Part shown: positions 1 through 7,550 of the stretch, one piece after another | How positions within the stretch are numbered: the stretch's first letter is position 1 | Layout of the letters: the number at the start of each line of letters is the position of its first letter | Translations under genes and position numbers: made by a program | Assembly: GCA_963518845.1 (NCBI GenBank) | Contig: CAUQKV010000003.1 | Coordinates: 47,852-111,851 of the forward strand | Direction of reading: 5' to 3' | DNA length: 64,000 bases | Source of the DNA: JABCPE02 sp963518845 | GTDB taxonomy: Bacteria > Bacteroidota > Bacteroidia > Flavobacteriales > Weeksellaceae | Notes under the pieces: generated by a model | Seen by the model: the letters and a program-made list of their open reading frames with translations, nothing else | What the model was told of the DNA's origin: nothing | Databases searched by the model: none

Positions 1-1
1 T

Positions 2-310
2 GTGATTTTTGATGAAAAAGGCTACACCAAATGCGCCATAGAAAAAGCCTATGAAGACGGCGTTATCGACTGGCAGAAGCCTATTTCCTGCCACCTCTAC
101 CCTATTCGTATCACGGAATATTCTAATTTTTCTGCGATTAACTACCATGAATGGGATATCTGCTCTGATGCCTGCACTTTAGGGAAAGAATTGGGCGTAA
201 AAGTCTATCAATTCCTAAAAAAACCACTTATCCGAAAATACGGAGAGGAGTTCTACCAAACCCTTTCAGAAGCTGCTGAAGAATGGGAAAAAGAATTCGG
301 GAAAGGATAA
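2..310 (+). CDS. DUF3109 family protein, C-terminal part (5' end outside window)
   Basis: The reading frame is open to the left edge, so only about the last 102 residues are seen; the GTG at base 2 is probably an internal valine. The fragment has the features I associate with DUF3109 proteins: a GYTKCAIEKAY segment, PISCHLYPIR, and a WDICSDACTLG segment, giving four cysteines (fragment residues 11, 30, 54, 58) that could bind zinc or an iron-sulfur cluster. The family is widespread in Bacteroidetes and has no assigned reaction. The gene ends 39 bp before a convergent gene, and I see no clear terminator hairpin between them. Confidence 0.75.
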   Translation: MIFDEKGYTKCAIEKAYEDGVIDWQKPISCHLYPIRITEYSNFSAINYHEWDICSDACTLGKELGVKVYQFLKKPLIRKYGEEFYQTLSEAAEEWEKEFGKG

Positions 311-349
311 AAAATCCAATTTCCCGAAGTTAATTTATTTCTATTTTCT

Positions 350-1447
350 TTATTTAAAATACGCTTTTAGCGGTAAGTCTAGTATTCTTCTTGCCAGTTT
401 CATAATTTCTGGCATATCTTTTTCTGAAAACAGCAGAAATAAATACGCATCTGCTCCTTCATCCAGATGGCACAACCAAAGATGATATTGGGAAAGCTGT
501 TTTCTCATATACGGGAACAAATCTGCACTATAAGTATCTGCGGGATATTCCCATTTCCAGTCAGAAAAATCAGCTAAATCCAAAATATATTCTTCCAATT
601 CTTCTGCATAAAATTTCCAGTCAGAAGAACGGCAGACACCATATTCTCTTATAATTTCTATCACAGGTTCTGCCCTTTGGATTTTATGAGTATATTCCAT
701 CATTTCAGCCATGGCTTCCGATACGCCCTCGTATTCATCAGGTGTATATTCTTCTAAAGTCTTTAATAATCTTTCTTTGTTTTCATCTATTACCTCTTGC
801 TCCACTCCACAAAAAGCTAAAAATTTTGCCAAATGTTCCTGAGTAGACGTTACTTTTTCCTCCGCTGGAATAGGCTCTATATCTAGTTTTACATCTAATT
901 TATCCTCCAAATGAAAATAAATATCCGTTGCTAATTTATTCAGCGCTTCCCACGCCAAAACATCTTCATAGTAATCGCTCTCTGGATCCAGCCATCGGTA
1001 GCCTTTCGCCTGTGAATAAAGTTCATGCTCTTCATAATAATCCCCAGTCTCTGCATCATTTTCTAAATCATAATAAGTGACATTAAAATCACCATTAAAA
1101 CAATGAATTCCAAACATATACATACGGTTATAGAAAACATCATATCCAGAAATAACCGTATAAACATACCCTATTCCATCTTTTTCAAAATTTTCCGGAA
1201 TAGGTTCATCAAAATTTAGAACTCGCTTCCTAAAATCCTCTGCCAAAGCTGTCGCTGAAGAAAAACCATATTTTTTTAATATTTTTTTCTTAAAATCTGA
1301 ATTTTCAGACATATCTTGCGGAAGAAAACCTATTCCTGCAATGACATCTGTAAATTCTGATGATTTATCCAATGAGATAACTTCATCATTTTCAATAAAA
1401 TAGCGCTCAAAAGCCAAAAAAAGCTTCAAACTCAAATTTGATTTCAT
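350..1447 (-). CDS. Hypothetical acidic cytoplasmic protein, 365 aa
   Basis: I do not recognise the family. The protein has no signal peptide or membrane segment, is rich in Glu, Asp and aromatic residues, and reads as a soluble alpha/beta protein. Its ATG directly follows the TAA of the histidine kinase gene (TAAATG, no intergenic base), so it is the last gene of the dacB-kinase transcription unit and is probably made by translational coupling. This placement suggests a job near the kinase, but nothing in the sequence looks like a response-regulator receiver domain or a DNA-binding domain. The reading frame itself is convincing: long, intact and tightly packed with its neighbour. Confidence 0.75.
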   Translation of the reverse strand: MKSNLSLKLFLAFERYFIENDEVISLDKSSEFTDVIAGIGFLPQDMSENSDFKKKILKKYGFSSATALAEDFRKRVLNFDEPIPENFEKDGIGYVYTVISGYDVFYNRMYMFGIHCFNGDFNVTYYDLENDAETGDYYEEHELYSQAKGYRWLDPESDYYEDVLAWEALNKLATDIYFHLEDKLDVKLDIEPIPAEEKVTSTQEHLAKFLAFCGVEQEVIDENKERLLKTLEEYTPDEYEGVSEAMAEMMEYTHKIQRAEPVIEIIREYGVCRSSDWKFYAEELEEYILDLADFSDWKWEYPADTYSADLFPYMRKQLSQYHLWLCHLDEGADAYLFLLFSEKDMPEIMKLARRILDLPLKAYFK

Positions 1448-2614
1448 TTATTTATTATTTGATAAATTAATTCTAAAAGTCGTTCCTTTCCCAACCTCGG
1501 AAGAAACTATGCGCAGATCTCCGCCATGGTATTCATTAATCACCCTTTTTGCCAAAGAAAGCCCCAGCCCCCAGCCTCTTTTCTTGGTCGAAAACCCTGG
1601 GTTAAAGACTTTTCTGATTTGGGAATTTGTCATACCGCAGCCATTATCCTTAAAATCTATATAGATTTGGTTATCTTTCTCCACGAGCGAAATTACCAAT
1701 CGCCCTTTGCCTTTCATAGCATCTACGGCATTTTTTACTAAATTTTCTATCACCCAGCTCATCAAAATCCTGCTGTGTGGAATGAGAACTTCCCGCTCTG
1801 GAAGATACAGCACAAAATCCACTTGGCTCGAAATTCTCGTTTTTAAATAATCAAAATTCGTTTGAATCGTTTCTGATAAATTGAGGTCGTTCAGCTCTGG
1901 AACAGACCCTATTTTAGAAAATCTTTCAGAAATTACCATCAGTCGTTTTACATCTTTTTCTATTTCCAAAACTCCCTCGTTATCAGCATTTTCTATTTTT
2001 AAGATTTCCACCCAGCCAATCATCGAAGAAAGAGGTGTTCCTATCTGATGCGCTGTTTCCTTTGCCAACCCTGCCCAGAGATAGTTTTCATCCGTTCTCT
2101 TTATCGTTCTAAAAAACCAAAAACAAACCAACAAATACCCGCCTATCAAACCTGCTAAAATTATAGGATAATAGTCCAATCTATCCAGAAAAAGGGAGTT
2201 TGAATAAAATACATACTGATTCTTGCCATTGGGCATTGTGATAAGGAAAGGCTTGTAAGTTCTTCCCATTTTTTGAATCAAAGCATTGAGTTTTTTAGGG
2301 TCTTCTACGATTTCATCTGGAATATTTCTATAAGTTCCCTCGGCTAAAATAGGCTCATAGTTTTCATCTGTCAGAATGATGGGAATAGAGTTATTATCCT
2401 TTAAAACAGCCAAAATCAGCTCCAGTGTTTCAGGGTCGTTGATATGCTCATCCTGCATGAATTTCATAGCCGTAGCGATGACCTCTATCCTCTGAATTTC
2501 TTGTTTTTTCAGCCTGTCTATCAGCATGGTAGAAGAAGCAGCCAAAACCACCACCGCAAGAGTGAGAAACAAAAATATAAGCCAACGGACAAATGATGAA
2601 GTGAGATACCTCAT
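1448..2614 (-). CDS. Membrane sensor histidine kinase (orphan)
   Basis: This is a two-component kinase with a transmembrane helix at about residues 9-31, a periplasmic sensor domain of about 115 residues, and a second helix at about 148-168. The dimerisation and phosphoacceptor segment follows with H189 in KETAHQIGTPLSSM, a form common in Bacteroidetes kinases. The catalytic ATPase domain has the N box (N295 in ENLVKNAVDAM), the G1 box DNGCGM (323-328) and the G2 box GWGLGLS (347-353). No HAMP domain is apparent. No response regulator is adjacent; the gene sits 2 bp after dacB and abuts an unknown gene, so the partner must be elsewhere. Position suggests a link to cell-wall state. Confidence 0.93.
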   Translation of the reverse strand: MRYLTSSFVRWLIFLFLTLAVVVLAASSTMLIDRLKKQEIQRIEVIATAMKFMQDEHINDPETLELILAVLKDNNSIPIILTDENYEPILAEGTYRNIPDEIVEDPKKLNALIQKMGRTYKPFLITMPNGKNQYVFYSNSLFLDRLDYYPIILAGLIGGYLLVCFWFFRTIKRTDENYLWAGLAKETAHQIGTPLSSMIGWVEILKIENADNEGVLEIEKDVKRLMVISERFSKIGSVPELNDLNLSETIQTNFDYLKTRISSQVDFVLYLPEREVLIPHSRILMSWVIENLVKNAVDAMKGKGRLVISLVEKDNQIYIDFKDNGCGMTNSQIRKVFNPGFSTKKRGWGLGLSLAKRVINEYHGGDLRIVSSEVGKGTTFRINLSNNK

Positions 2615-2616
2615 TT

Positions 2617-4017
2617 TTATTTCAATATATCTAAAAGTTTAAACAATTTTGCATTTACATTACTTTCATAGTAGTTATTCACTATCACCGCAAAGACATA
2701 TTTTTTACCCTCTTTTGATGTGTGGTATCCTGCATAGGCTTTGGCATCTTTTATCGTTCCGCTCTTCATTTTCATACCGTTATACAGAGGCATGGATTCT
2801 TCAAATATAGGGAACCAACTTTGTTTTTTACCCCAAATAAGAGCCTGAACTTCTGCTCTTGCAGAGGCATAGTTCTGTGGCGAAAGTCCGCTTCCGTCAG
2901 CGAAATTTATCATCGGCGCTTGGATTCCTTTACTTTTCCAAAAATCTTTGAGGATTTTCACACCATTTGAAAAGGAAGAATTATCATTTTTAACCTTTCC
3001 AAAAGTTTTTACAAGGGTTTCTCCGTACAGATTCACACTTTTTCTCATGAACCAATAGACTATTTTGTCCATCGTAGGAGAATAATGCACCAAAATTTCT
3101 TTCCCTTGTAAAGGTCTATACTCCTTCCCTTCTATCAAAAGCTGTGAAGCAGAAATCACTTTTCCTTTAAGTTCTATATCATTGTTTGAAAGCCAATTAT
3201 ACATTTCTAAACCAAGCTGCATAGGTGGATTTGGGACAGAACCAGAAACTATGGTCGTCTTTCCACTAGGAAGAGTCCCATTGATATAGGCTACCTCCGA
3301 ATACGGCGCCATGTAGATGATGCTCCTATCCCCTGTTTCCTTCCCTGCCGATTGGGTTTCGTTTACCCATTTTACCTGCTCTGGAAGATTTACAATTTTC
3401 TTGAAAGATGTAGAAGCCCCTGCATTAGCCCCTCCAATTATATGCATATCAAACTGATTTTCACGCCAGTTCACTCCCCAAACTCCCGCTCCATAATAAT
3501 TTCCTATATCATTCCAAGGCCAGCCCCCAGGGATAGTTTGAATATCAAAATAGCTATCATCTATTATCAAATTCCCTCCTATCTTATAGATTCCCAATGA
3601 CTTAATGGCTTGTATCACTTTATTTTGAAAATCCTCAGGTTTATAGCCTGTATATCGCCAGCTGCCGAGTGTAGGGTCACCATTGGAACTTACTATCAAA
3701 TCTCCTGACAGCCTGCCTTCCTCTATATTCCCTGTATAAGATACTTTGGTAGTGTATCGAAAATCTTTCCCAAGCATCTCCAAAGCCGCCATTGCCGTAA
3801 AAACCTTCTGTGTACTCGCCGTAGAAAGTCCCTTATTCCCTTGATATTCATAAATAAAATTCCCCTGTTCATCGGCTACATAGAAAGAAAGATTCGCTGA
3901 ATACATCTCTGGTTCATTCAAGAAACTTTTGGTCGCTTGATCTAGTTTTTTAGAAATATCTTGAGAAAAAAAACTCTGAAAAAACAATACTAATAAAAAG
4001 CAAAAACTATTTTTCAT
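2617..4017 (-). CDS. dacB: D-alanyl-D-alanine carboxypeptidase/endopeptidase (PBP4, DacB type)
   Basis: A secreted class C penicillin-binding protein that trims or hydrolyses peptidoglycan cross-links in the periplasm. The signal peptide ends near residue 18 (FFSQ). The catalytic SxxK motif is S68-T-Q-K71 in STASTQKVFTA, the SxN-type motif lies in DGSGLSPQNYASA near residue 375, and the KTG-like motif is KSGTIKD near 415. The 466-residue length fits the family. It follows a binding-protein lipoprotein gene by 36 bp and precedes a histidine kinase by 2 bp, so all are probably co-transcribed. Confidence 0.92.
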   Translation of the reverse strand: MKNSFCFLLVLFFQSFFSQDISKKLDQATKSFLNEPEMYSANLSFYVADEQGNFIYEYQGNKGLSTASTQKVFTAMAALEMLGKDFRYTTKVSYTGNIEEGRLSGDLIVSSNGDPTLGSWRYTGYKPEDFQNKVIQAIKSLGIYKIGGNLIIDDSYFDIQTIPGGWPWNDIGNYYGAGVWGVNWRENQFDMHIIGGANAGASTSFKKIVNLPEQVKWVNETQSAGKETGDRSIIYMAPYSEVAYINGTLPSGKTTIVSGSVPNPPMQLGLEMYNWLSNNDIELKGKVISASQLLIEGKEYRPLQGKEILVHYSPTMDKIVYWFMRKSVNLYGETLVKTFGKVKNDNSSFSNGVKILKDFWKSKGIQAPMINFADGSGLSPQNYASARAEVQALIWGKKQSWFPIFEESMPLYNGMKMKSGTIKDAKAYAGYHTSKEGKKYVFAVIVNNYYESNVNAKLFKLLDILK

Positions 4018-4053
4018 CTTAAAATTTTATTATATTTTAAACGCTGATGGTGA

Positions 4054-5103
4054 TTATTTTATTTCCTGCATGTAGACCAAGGTATCTTTGGATAAAATTT
4101 CTGGGTGAAAAATCTTCACATAATCCCTTAAAACCAAATCTGCACGAACAGCTCCACTCTCAAAAATATCATTTGCCATTCCTCTCCTTCTTTTATTCAT
4201 CCCAAAAATTTTCCCTTTCTGATAAACATCCAGTTTTTCATAAATAGCATTCATAGCCAATAGTTCTTTTTTCGTTCTATAATTGCCCGCATTTACCCAA
4301 AATTCAGCATTTTTAGACTTCACAAAAACTTCTTCAAAACTAATCGGCACAGATTTTTTTTCTTGATTTTCCTTGAAAATATAGTCCGCCCCTGCATCTT
4401 TTAGATAATTCGCCAAAAAAGTTTTCCCACCAGCTATATACCAGTGGTTTCCATACATTTCATTAGCTAAAACTTTCGGTTTGTTGGGCAACTTCTGTGC
4501 TTTTTGTTTTATGCTTTCATAATCATTTTTGATTTTAGTATAAATTTCTTCCGCCCGTTTTTCCTCTCCTAAAAGCTTCCCAAACAGCTTTAAATAAGCC
4601 GCTTTATCTAAAGGCGTTTCCTCCAAATATTCATCTAAAAAAATGATTTTTATTCCGTTATTTTGTAGGATTTTATATGTATTTTCAAAAGTTTCTATGT
4701 AATTCGTGAAAATCACATCCGGTTTTAGTTCAAGAATTTTTTCAATATCATATTTTTGGTCAGAACCTACATTCTGAATTTTATTTTTTTCTATAAGTTG
4801 CTGAATTTCATCTGAATAAACATACTGCACTCCAGAAATTCCTACTATTTTTTCTTCCTGCTCAAGTTCTAAAAAATATCCCAAAAGGCTGTTATTAAGC
4901 AAAACCACTTTGGAAAAAGGCAGTTCATTTTTTTCAAAAGAATACTCAAATTTTCTAGATTTTAATAAAAATTTGTCATTTTGCTCACTATATTGAACAT
5001 TTTCAGAAATCACTTCCCAAGATTTAATTGATTGGTTATCAGATTTCTTACAGGACAACACCACAAAAAAACTGATGATGTATAATATTTTTTTCCATTT
5101 CAT
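4054..5103 (-). CDS. Periplasmic iron-chelate/cobalamin-type substrate-binding lipoprotein (BtuF/FhuD-like)
   Basis: The N-terminus is a lipoprotein signal with lipobox VVLSC (C18). The rest matches the helical-backbone binding proteins of ABC importers: an early segment with VVGIS-like sequence (KIVGISGVQYVYSD), then NVGSDQKYDIEKILELKPDVIFTN, a long linking helix, and a C-terminal half starting near KVLANEMYG. Such proteins deliver siderophores, heme or cobalamin to a BtuCD-type permease; the ligand cannot be told from sequence. No permease or ATPase gene is adjacent and there is no room for a cobalamin riboswitch in the 47 bp between this gene and tRNA-Arg. First gene of the dacB unit. Confidence 0.85.
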   Translation of the reverse strand: MKWKKILYIISFFVVLSCKKSDNQSIKSWEVISENVQYSEQNDKFLLKSRKFEYSFEKNELPFSKVVLLNNSLLGYFLELEQEEKIVGISGVQYVYSDEIQQLIEKNKIQNVGSDQKYDIEKILELKPDVIFTNYIETFENTYKILQNNGIKIIFLDEYLEETPLDKAAYLKLFGKLLGEEKRAEEIYTKIKNDYESIKQKAQKLPNKPKVLANEMYGNHWYIAGGKTFLANYLKDAGADYIFKENQEKKSVPISFEEVFVKSKNAEFWVNAGNYRTKKELLAMNAIYEKLDVYQKGKIFGMNKRRRGMANDIFESGAVRADLVLRDYVKIFHPEILSKDTLVYMQEIK

Positions 5104-5127
5104 AGTTCAAAGAAAGCAAAAAAGTAT

Positions 5128-5135
5128 TATATTTG
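5128..5135 (+). promoter_or_regulatory. Promoter -7 box (TATATTTG) of tRNA-Arg
   Basis: TATATTTG matches the Bacteroidetes -7 consensus TAnnTTTG and ends 15 bp before the mature tRNA. No convincing -33 TTTG is seen at the expected distance. Confidence 0.6.
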
Positions 5136-5150
5136 CAAAACTAAAATTCA

Positions 5151-5227
5151 GGACGCGTAGCTCAATTGGATAGAGCGCCAGATTACGGCTCTGGAGGTTG
5201 AGGGTTCGACTCCTTCCGCGTTCACCA
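5151..5227 (+). tRNA. tRNA-Arg (anticodon ACG)
   Basis: A full cloverleaf can be drawn: acceptor GGACGCG pairs with CGCGTTC (one G-U), D arm GCTC/GAGC, anticodon stem CCAGA/TCTGG with loop TTACGGC giving anticodon ACG (read as ICG after deamination, decoding CGU/CGC/CGA), variable loop AGGTT, and T arm GAGGG/CCTTC with TTCGACT. The 3' CCA is encoded. A terminator hairpin follows immediately. Confidence 0.97.
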
Positions 5228-5228
5228 T

Positions 5229-5269
5229 AACCCATAAAGTATTTATTTTAAATGTTTTATGGGTTTTTT
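5229..5269 (+). terminator. Intrinsic terminator of tRNA-Arg
   Basis: A 10-bp stem, AACCCATAAA with TTTATGGGTT (5229-5238 and 5256-5265), is followed by a T run. It begins two bases after the tRNA CCA end. Confidence 0.85.
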
Positions 5270-5328
5270 AGTAAAAAATAATAAATTTTTAATTTACCAA
5301 AGAATAAAACAGACTGAAAATCTAACTT

Positions 5329-5691
5329 TTATTTAATTCTTTCTCCCTTGAAAAAAGGAAAAATGATAATCATTCCTGTACTGGCTATACTCACAAATAG
5401 ATAAAGAATTTTCTCTTCTATTTTTTCAACAAAAATTGAGTAAAATACCACATAAAAGAATCCTAAAAAACCAACTATTAAACTCAATCCCCCCAATCTA
5501 TAAATAATATTTGGAAATTTGATTTTACTAAAAAGCACTGCTAAAATAGGGATAGAAACACTATATAAAATTACAAACCAAAACTCAGAAATCAGTGCAT
5601 AAGAAAAAACCAAAAGTCCTAAAACTGCATTCACTCCACCAACAGCAAGGAAGATAAGAAGCATCAATAGCAAAGATTGCATGTTTTTCAT
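5329..5691 (-). CDS. Hypothetical small membrane protein, 120 aa
   Basis: Four hydrophobic segments at about residues 6-27, 33-53, 62-83 and 92-110 predict a four-helix inner-membrane protein. I do not recognise a family and see no conserved charged or cysteine motif. The C-terminus is basic (KGERIK). It stands alone between the tRNA-Arg terminator and tRNA-Met, both within 120 bp, in AT-rich sequence. The ATG start at 5691 is the only reasonable start. It is likely a real but accessory gene. Confidence 0.6.
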   Translation of the reverse strand: MKNMQSLLLMLLIFLAVGGVNAVLGLLVFSYALISEFWFVILYSVSIPILAVLFSKIKFPNIIYRLGGLSLIVGFLGFFYVVFYSIFVEKIEEKILYLFVSIASTGMIIIFPFFKGERIK

Positions 5692-5807
5692 ACTCCTAAA
5701 TTAAGGAATTATTTTCACTTTACGAAACAAATTACTTCATATTACTCAAATATCAAAAATAAAAAAACACTCTCAAATTTTCTTTGAAAGCGCTTTATAA
5801 ATTAGAG

Positions 5808-5881
5808 TGGCCCCACTTGGGCTCGAACCAAGGACTTGCTGATTATGAGTCAGCTACTCTAACCAACTGAGTTATAGGGCC
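5808..5881 (-). tRNA. tRNA-Met (anticodon CAT, elongator type)
   Basis: On the minus strand acceptor GGCCCTA pairs with TGGGGCC plus discriminator A; D arm ACTC/GAGT; anticodon stem GCTGA/TCAGC with loop CTCATAA giving CAT; T arm with TTCGAGC. The 3' CCA is not encoded. Acceptor and anticodon-stem sequence resemble elongator Met of Bacteroidetes rather than the initiator, which would have three G-C pairs below the anticodon loop. A lysidine-modified tRNA-Ile(CAT) is the alternative and is less likely. Confidence 0.9.
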
Positions 5882-5910
5882 AAAGGATATTATCCTTAAC
5901 AATTGGTTTG

Positions 5911-5941
5911 CAAATATAAATAAAAATCGTAGAACAGCAAA
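5911..5941 (-). promoter_or_regulatory. Promoter of tRNA-Met (TTTG-N19-TATATTTG)
   Basis: Read on the minus strand, TTTG (5938-5941) and TATATTTG (5911-5918) are 19 bp apart, an excellent match to the Bacteroidetes sigma factor consensus. The predicted start lies about 25 nt before the mature tRNA. Confidence 0.75.
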
Positions 5942-6074
5942 ACAAAATTCGCATTTTTATTTCAAAAAATTTATAAAATACTGTTAATCAACAATTATAT
6001 TATGAATTAAAATTGAAAATTATCATTTTTATTACAATACAAGCCAAAAATCATTAAAAATGCAATCTTTTTAT

Positions 6075-6082
6075 TATATTTG
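6075..6082 (+). promoter_or_regulatory. Promoter -7 box (TATATTTG) of the sigma factor-lipA unit
   Basis: TATATTTG ends 8 bp before the ATG at 6091, so the mRNA should begin only about 4 nt before the start codon. No good -33 box is seen. Confidence 0.55.
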
Positions 6083-6090
6083 TCTCAAAT

Positions 6091-6642
6091 ATGTTTTTTT
6101 TGAAGGATAAAGAATTAGTTGATACCATTACTCAAATCCAAAGTGGGAGCCAAAAAGCACAGACCAAGTTAATTAACTATTTTTGGGATGATGTTTTCAG
6201 TTTTGTATTGAAAAAAGTGCAGGACAGAACCATCGCAGATGAGCTTACGGTGGCTGTTTTCGCGAAGATATTAACTAAACTGAACCTTTATGATGAGAAT
6301 TTTCAGTTTAAGACTTGGATTTTGACCATCGCACAAAATTCAGTAATAGACTATTGGCGAAAAAAATCAAGAGAGGAAGTCTTTACAGATGATTTTAAAG
6401 ATGTTAAAAACGAATTTGAAAAATCTCCAGAGGAATTATTGATTTCCAAACAACAGCAGCAGCATATCGTCAGCACAATAGCTTCCATGGATGCCCAATA
6501 CAGGAAAATCATAGAGCTAAGATTCTTCGAGGAAAAAAGCATAAAAGAAATTGCAGAAACTCTGAATATTTCGGTTGCAAATACGAAAGTGAGGATAATG
6601 AGAGCAAAAAAAATATTAGCCGAATTATTAAAAAACGAATAA
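6091..6642 (+). CDS. RNA polymerase sigma factor, sigma-70 family (ECF-like)
   Basis: A two-domain sigma factor of 183 residues. Region 2 spans about residues 10-90, with the core-binding and -10 recognition part in FKTWILTIAQNSVIDYWRKK. Region 4 covers about 125-180 and contains a helix-turn-helix, RKIIELRFFEEKSIKEIAE followed by ANTKVRIMRAKK. It lacks regions 1.1, 1.2 and 3, as ECF factors do. It directs RNA polymerase to a specific promoter set. No anti-sigma factor gene is next to it; instead lipA starts 6 bp downstream, so the two are co-transcribed. The regulon cannot be guessed from sequence. Confidence 0.92.
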   Translation: MFFLKDKELVDTITQIQSGSQKAQTKLINYFWDDVFSFVLKKVQDRTIADELTVAVFAKILTKLNLYDENFQFKTWILTIAQNSVIDYWRKKSREEVFTDDFKDVKNEFEKSPEELLISKQQQQHIVSTIASMDAQYRKIIELRFFEEKSIKEIAETLNISVANTKVRIMRAKKILAELLKNE

Positions 6643-6648
6643 AAAACA

Positions 6649-7521
6649 ATGAACAAAGAGGTTTCCGAGACAAACACCATAACCAATAAACCCAAGTGGA
6701 TAAGGGTAAAACTCCCAACAGGAAAAAACTACCGAGAACTCCGCTCATTGGTTGATAAATATAAGCTGAACACCATCTGCCAGAGCGGTTCCTGCCCAAA
6801 TATGGGAGACTGCTGGGGCGAAGGAACGGCTACCTTTATGATTTTAGGGAATATATGCACTCGTTCGTGTGGTTTTTGTGGAGTAAAGACTGGGAAGCCA
6901 CTGGATGTAAACTGGGAAGAGCCAGAAAAAATAGCCCGCTCCATCAAACTAATGAAAATAAAACATGCTGTTATCACCTCCGTAGACAGAGATGATTTGA
7001 AAGATATGGGCTCTATTCTTTGGGCAGAAACAGTGAATGCCGTGAGGAGAATTTCTCCTGAAACCACACTAGAAACCCTTATTCCTGATTTCCAAGGAAT
7101 TACAAGACACCTTGACAGAATGATAGAAGTGGCGCCAGAAGTCATTTCGCACAATATGGAAACCGTGAAAAGACTGACACGAGAAGTGAGAATTCAGGCT
7201 AAATATGAAAGAAGCCTAGATGTACTAAAATACCTCAAAGACTCAGGACAGCGAAGAACAAAAACAGGAATCATGCTGGGGCTGGGTGAAGAAAGAGATG
7301 AAGTTTTCCAAACCATAGAAGATATCAAAAATGCTAATGTGGATGTAATCACCATTGGGCAGTATCTACAGCCGAGTAAAAAACACCTGCCTGTGAAAAG
7401 ATTTATCCCTCTAGAAGAGTTTGAAGAGTATAGAGTTTTCGCGGAAAATCTGGGATTCAGGCATGTAGAGAGTTCGCCTCTTACAAGAAGCTCCTACAGG
7501 GCAGAAAGACATATTTTATAA
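6649..7521 (+). CDS. lipA: Lipoyl synthase
   Basis: A radical SAM enzyme that inserts two sulfur atoms into protein-bound octanoyl groups to make the lipoyl cofactor of 2-oxoacid dehydrogenases and the glycine cleavage system. The auxiliary [4Fe-4S] cluster ligands are C44, C49 and C55 in CQSGSCPNMGDC, with the conserved RSSY segment near residues 280-283. The SAM-binding cluster motif CxxxCxxC is C70-C74-C77 in CTRSCGFC. The 290-residue length is normal. It begins 6 bp after the sigma factor gene, an unusual operon partner. The lipB gene is not in the window. Confidence 0.97.
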   Translation: MNKEVSETNTITNKPKWIRVKLPTGKNYRELRSLVDKYKLNTICQSGSCPNMGDCWGEGTATFMILGNICTRSCGFCGVKTGKPLDVNWEEPEKIARSIKLMKIKHAVITSVDRDDLKDMGSILWAETVNAVRRISPETTLETLIPDFQGITRHLDRMIEVAPEVISHNMETVKRLTREVRIQAKYERSLDVLKYLKDSGQRRTKTGIMLGLGEERDEVFQTIEDIKNANVDVITIGQYLQPSKKHLPVKRFIPLEEFEEYRVFAENLGFRHVESSPLTRSSYRAERHIL

Positions 7522-7550
7522 CTAAATAATAATTAACTTAAATTTATATT

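Larger units (their letters stand above)
5692..6090. other. 399-bp intergenic region holding tRNA-Met and two promoters
   Basis: Apart from tRNA-Met (5808-5881), its minus-strand promoter (5911-5941) and the -7 box of the sigma factor gene (6075-6082), I see no open frame. A short palindrome, AAGGATATTATCCTT at 5883-5897, lies in the pre-tRNA leader. The rest is AT-rich spacer. Confidence 0.6.

Noticed and set aside
5104..5150. Cobalamin riboswitch before the BtuF-like gene
   Set aside because: Only 47 bp separate the gene from tRNA-Arg, too little for the aptamer, and no B12-box was seen.
5151..5691. Integrated element at the 3' end of tRNA-Arg
   Set aside because: No integrase gene and no second copy of the tRNA 3' end follow within the next kilobases.
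5808..5881. tRNA-Ile with lysidine-modified CAT anticodon
   Set aside because: Acceptor and anticodon stems fit elongator tRNA-Met of this phylum as I know it; the alternative cannot be fully excluded without a tRNA classifier.
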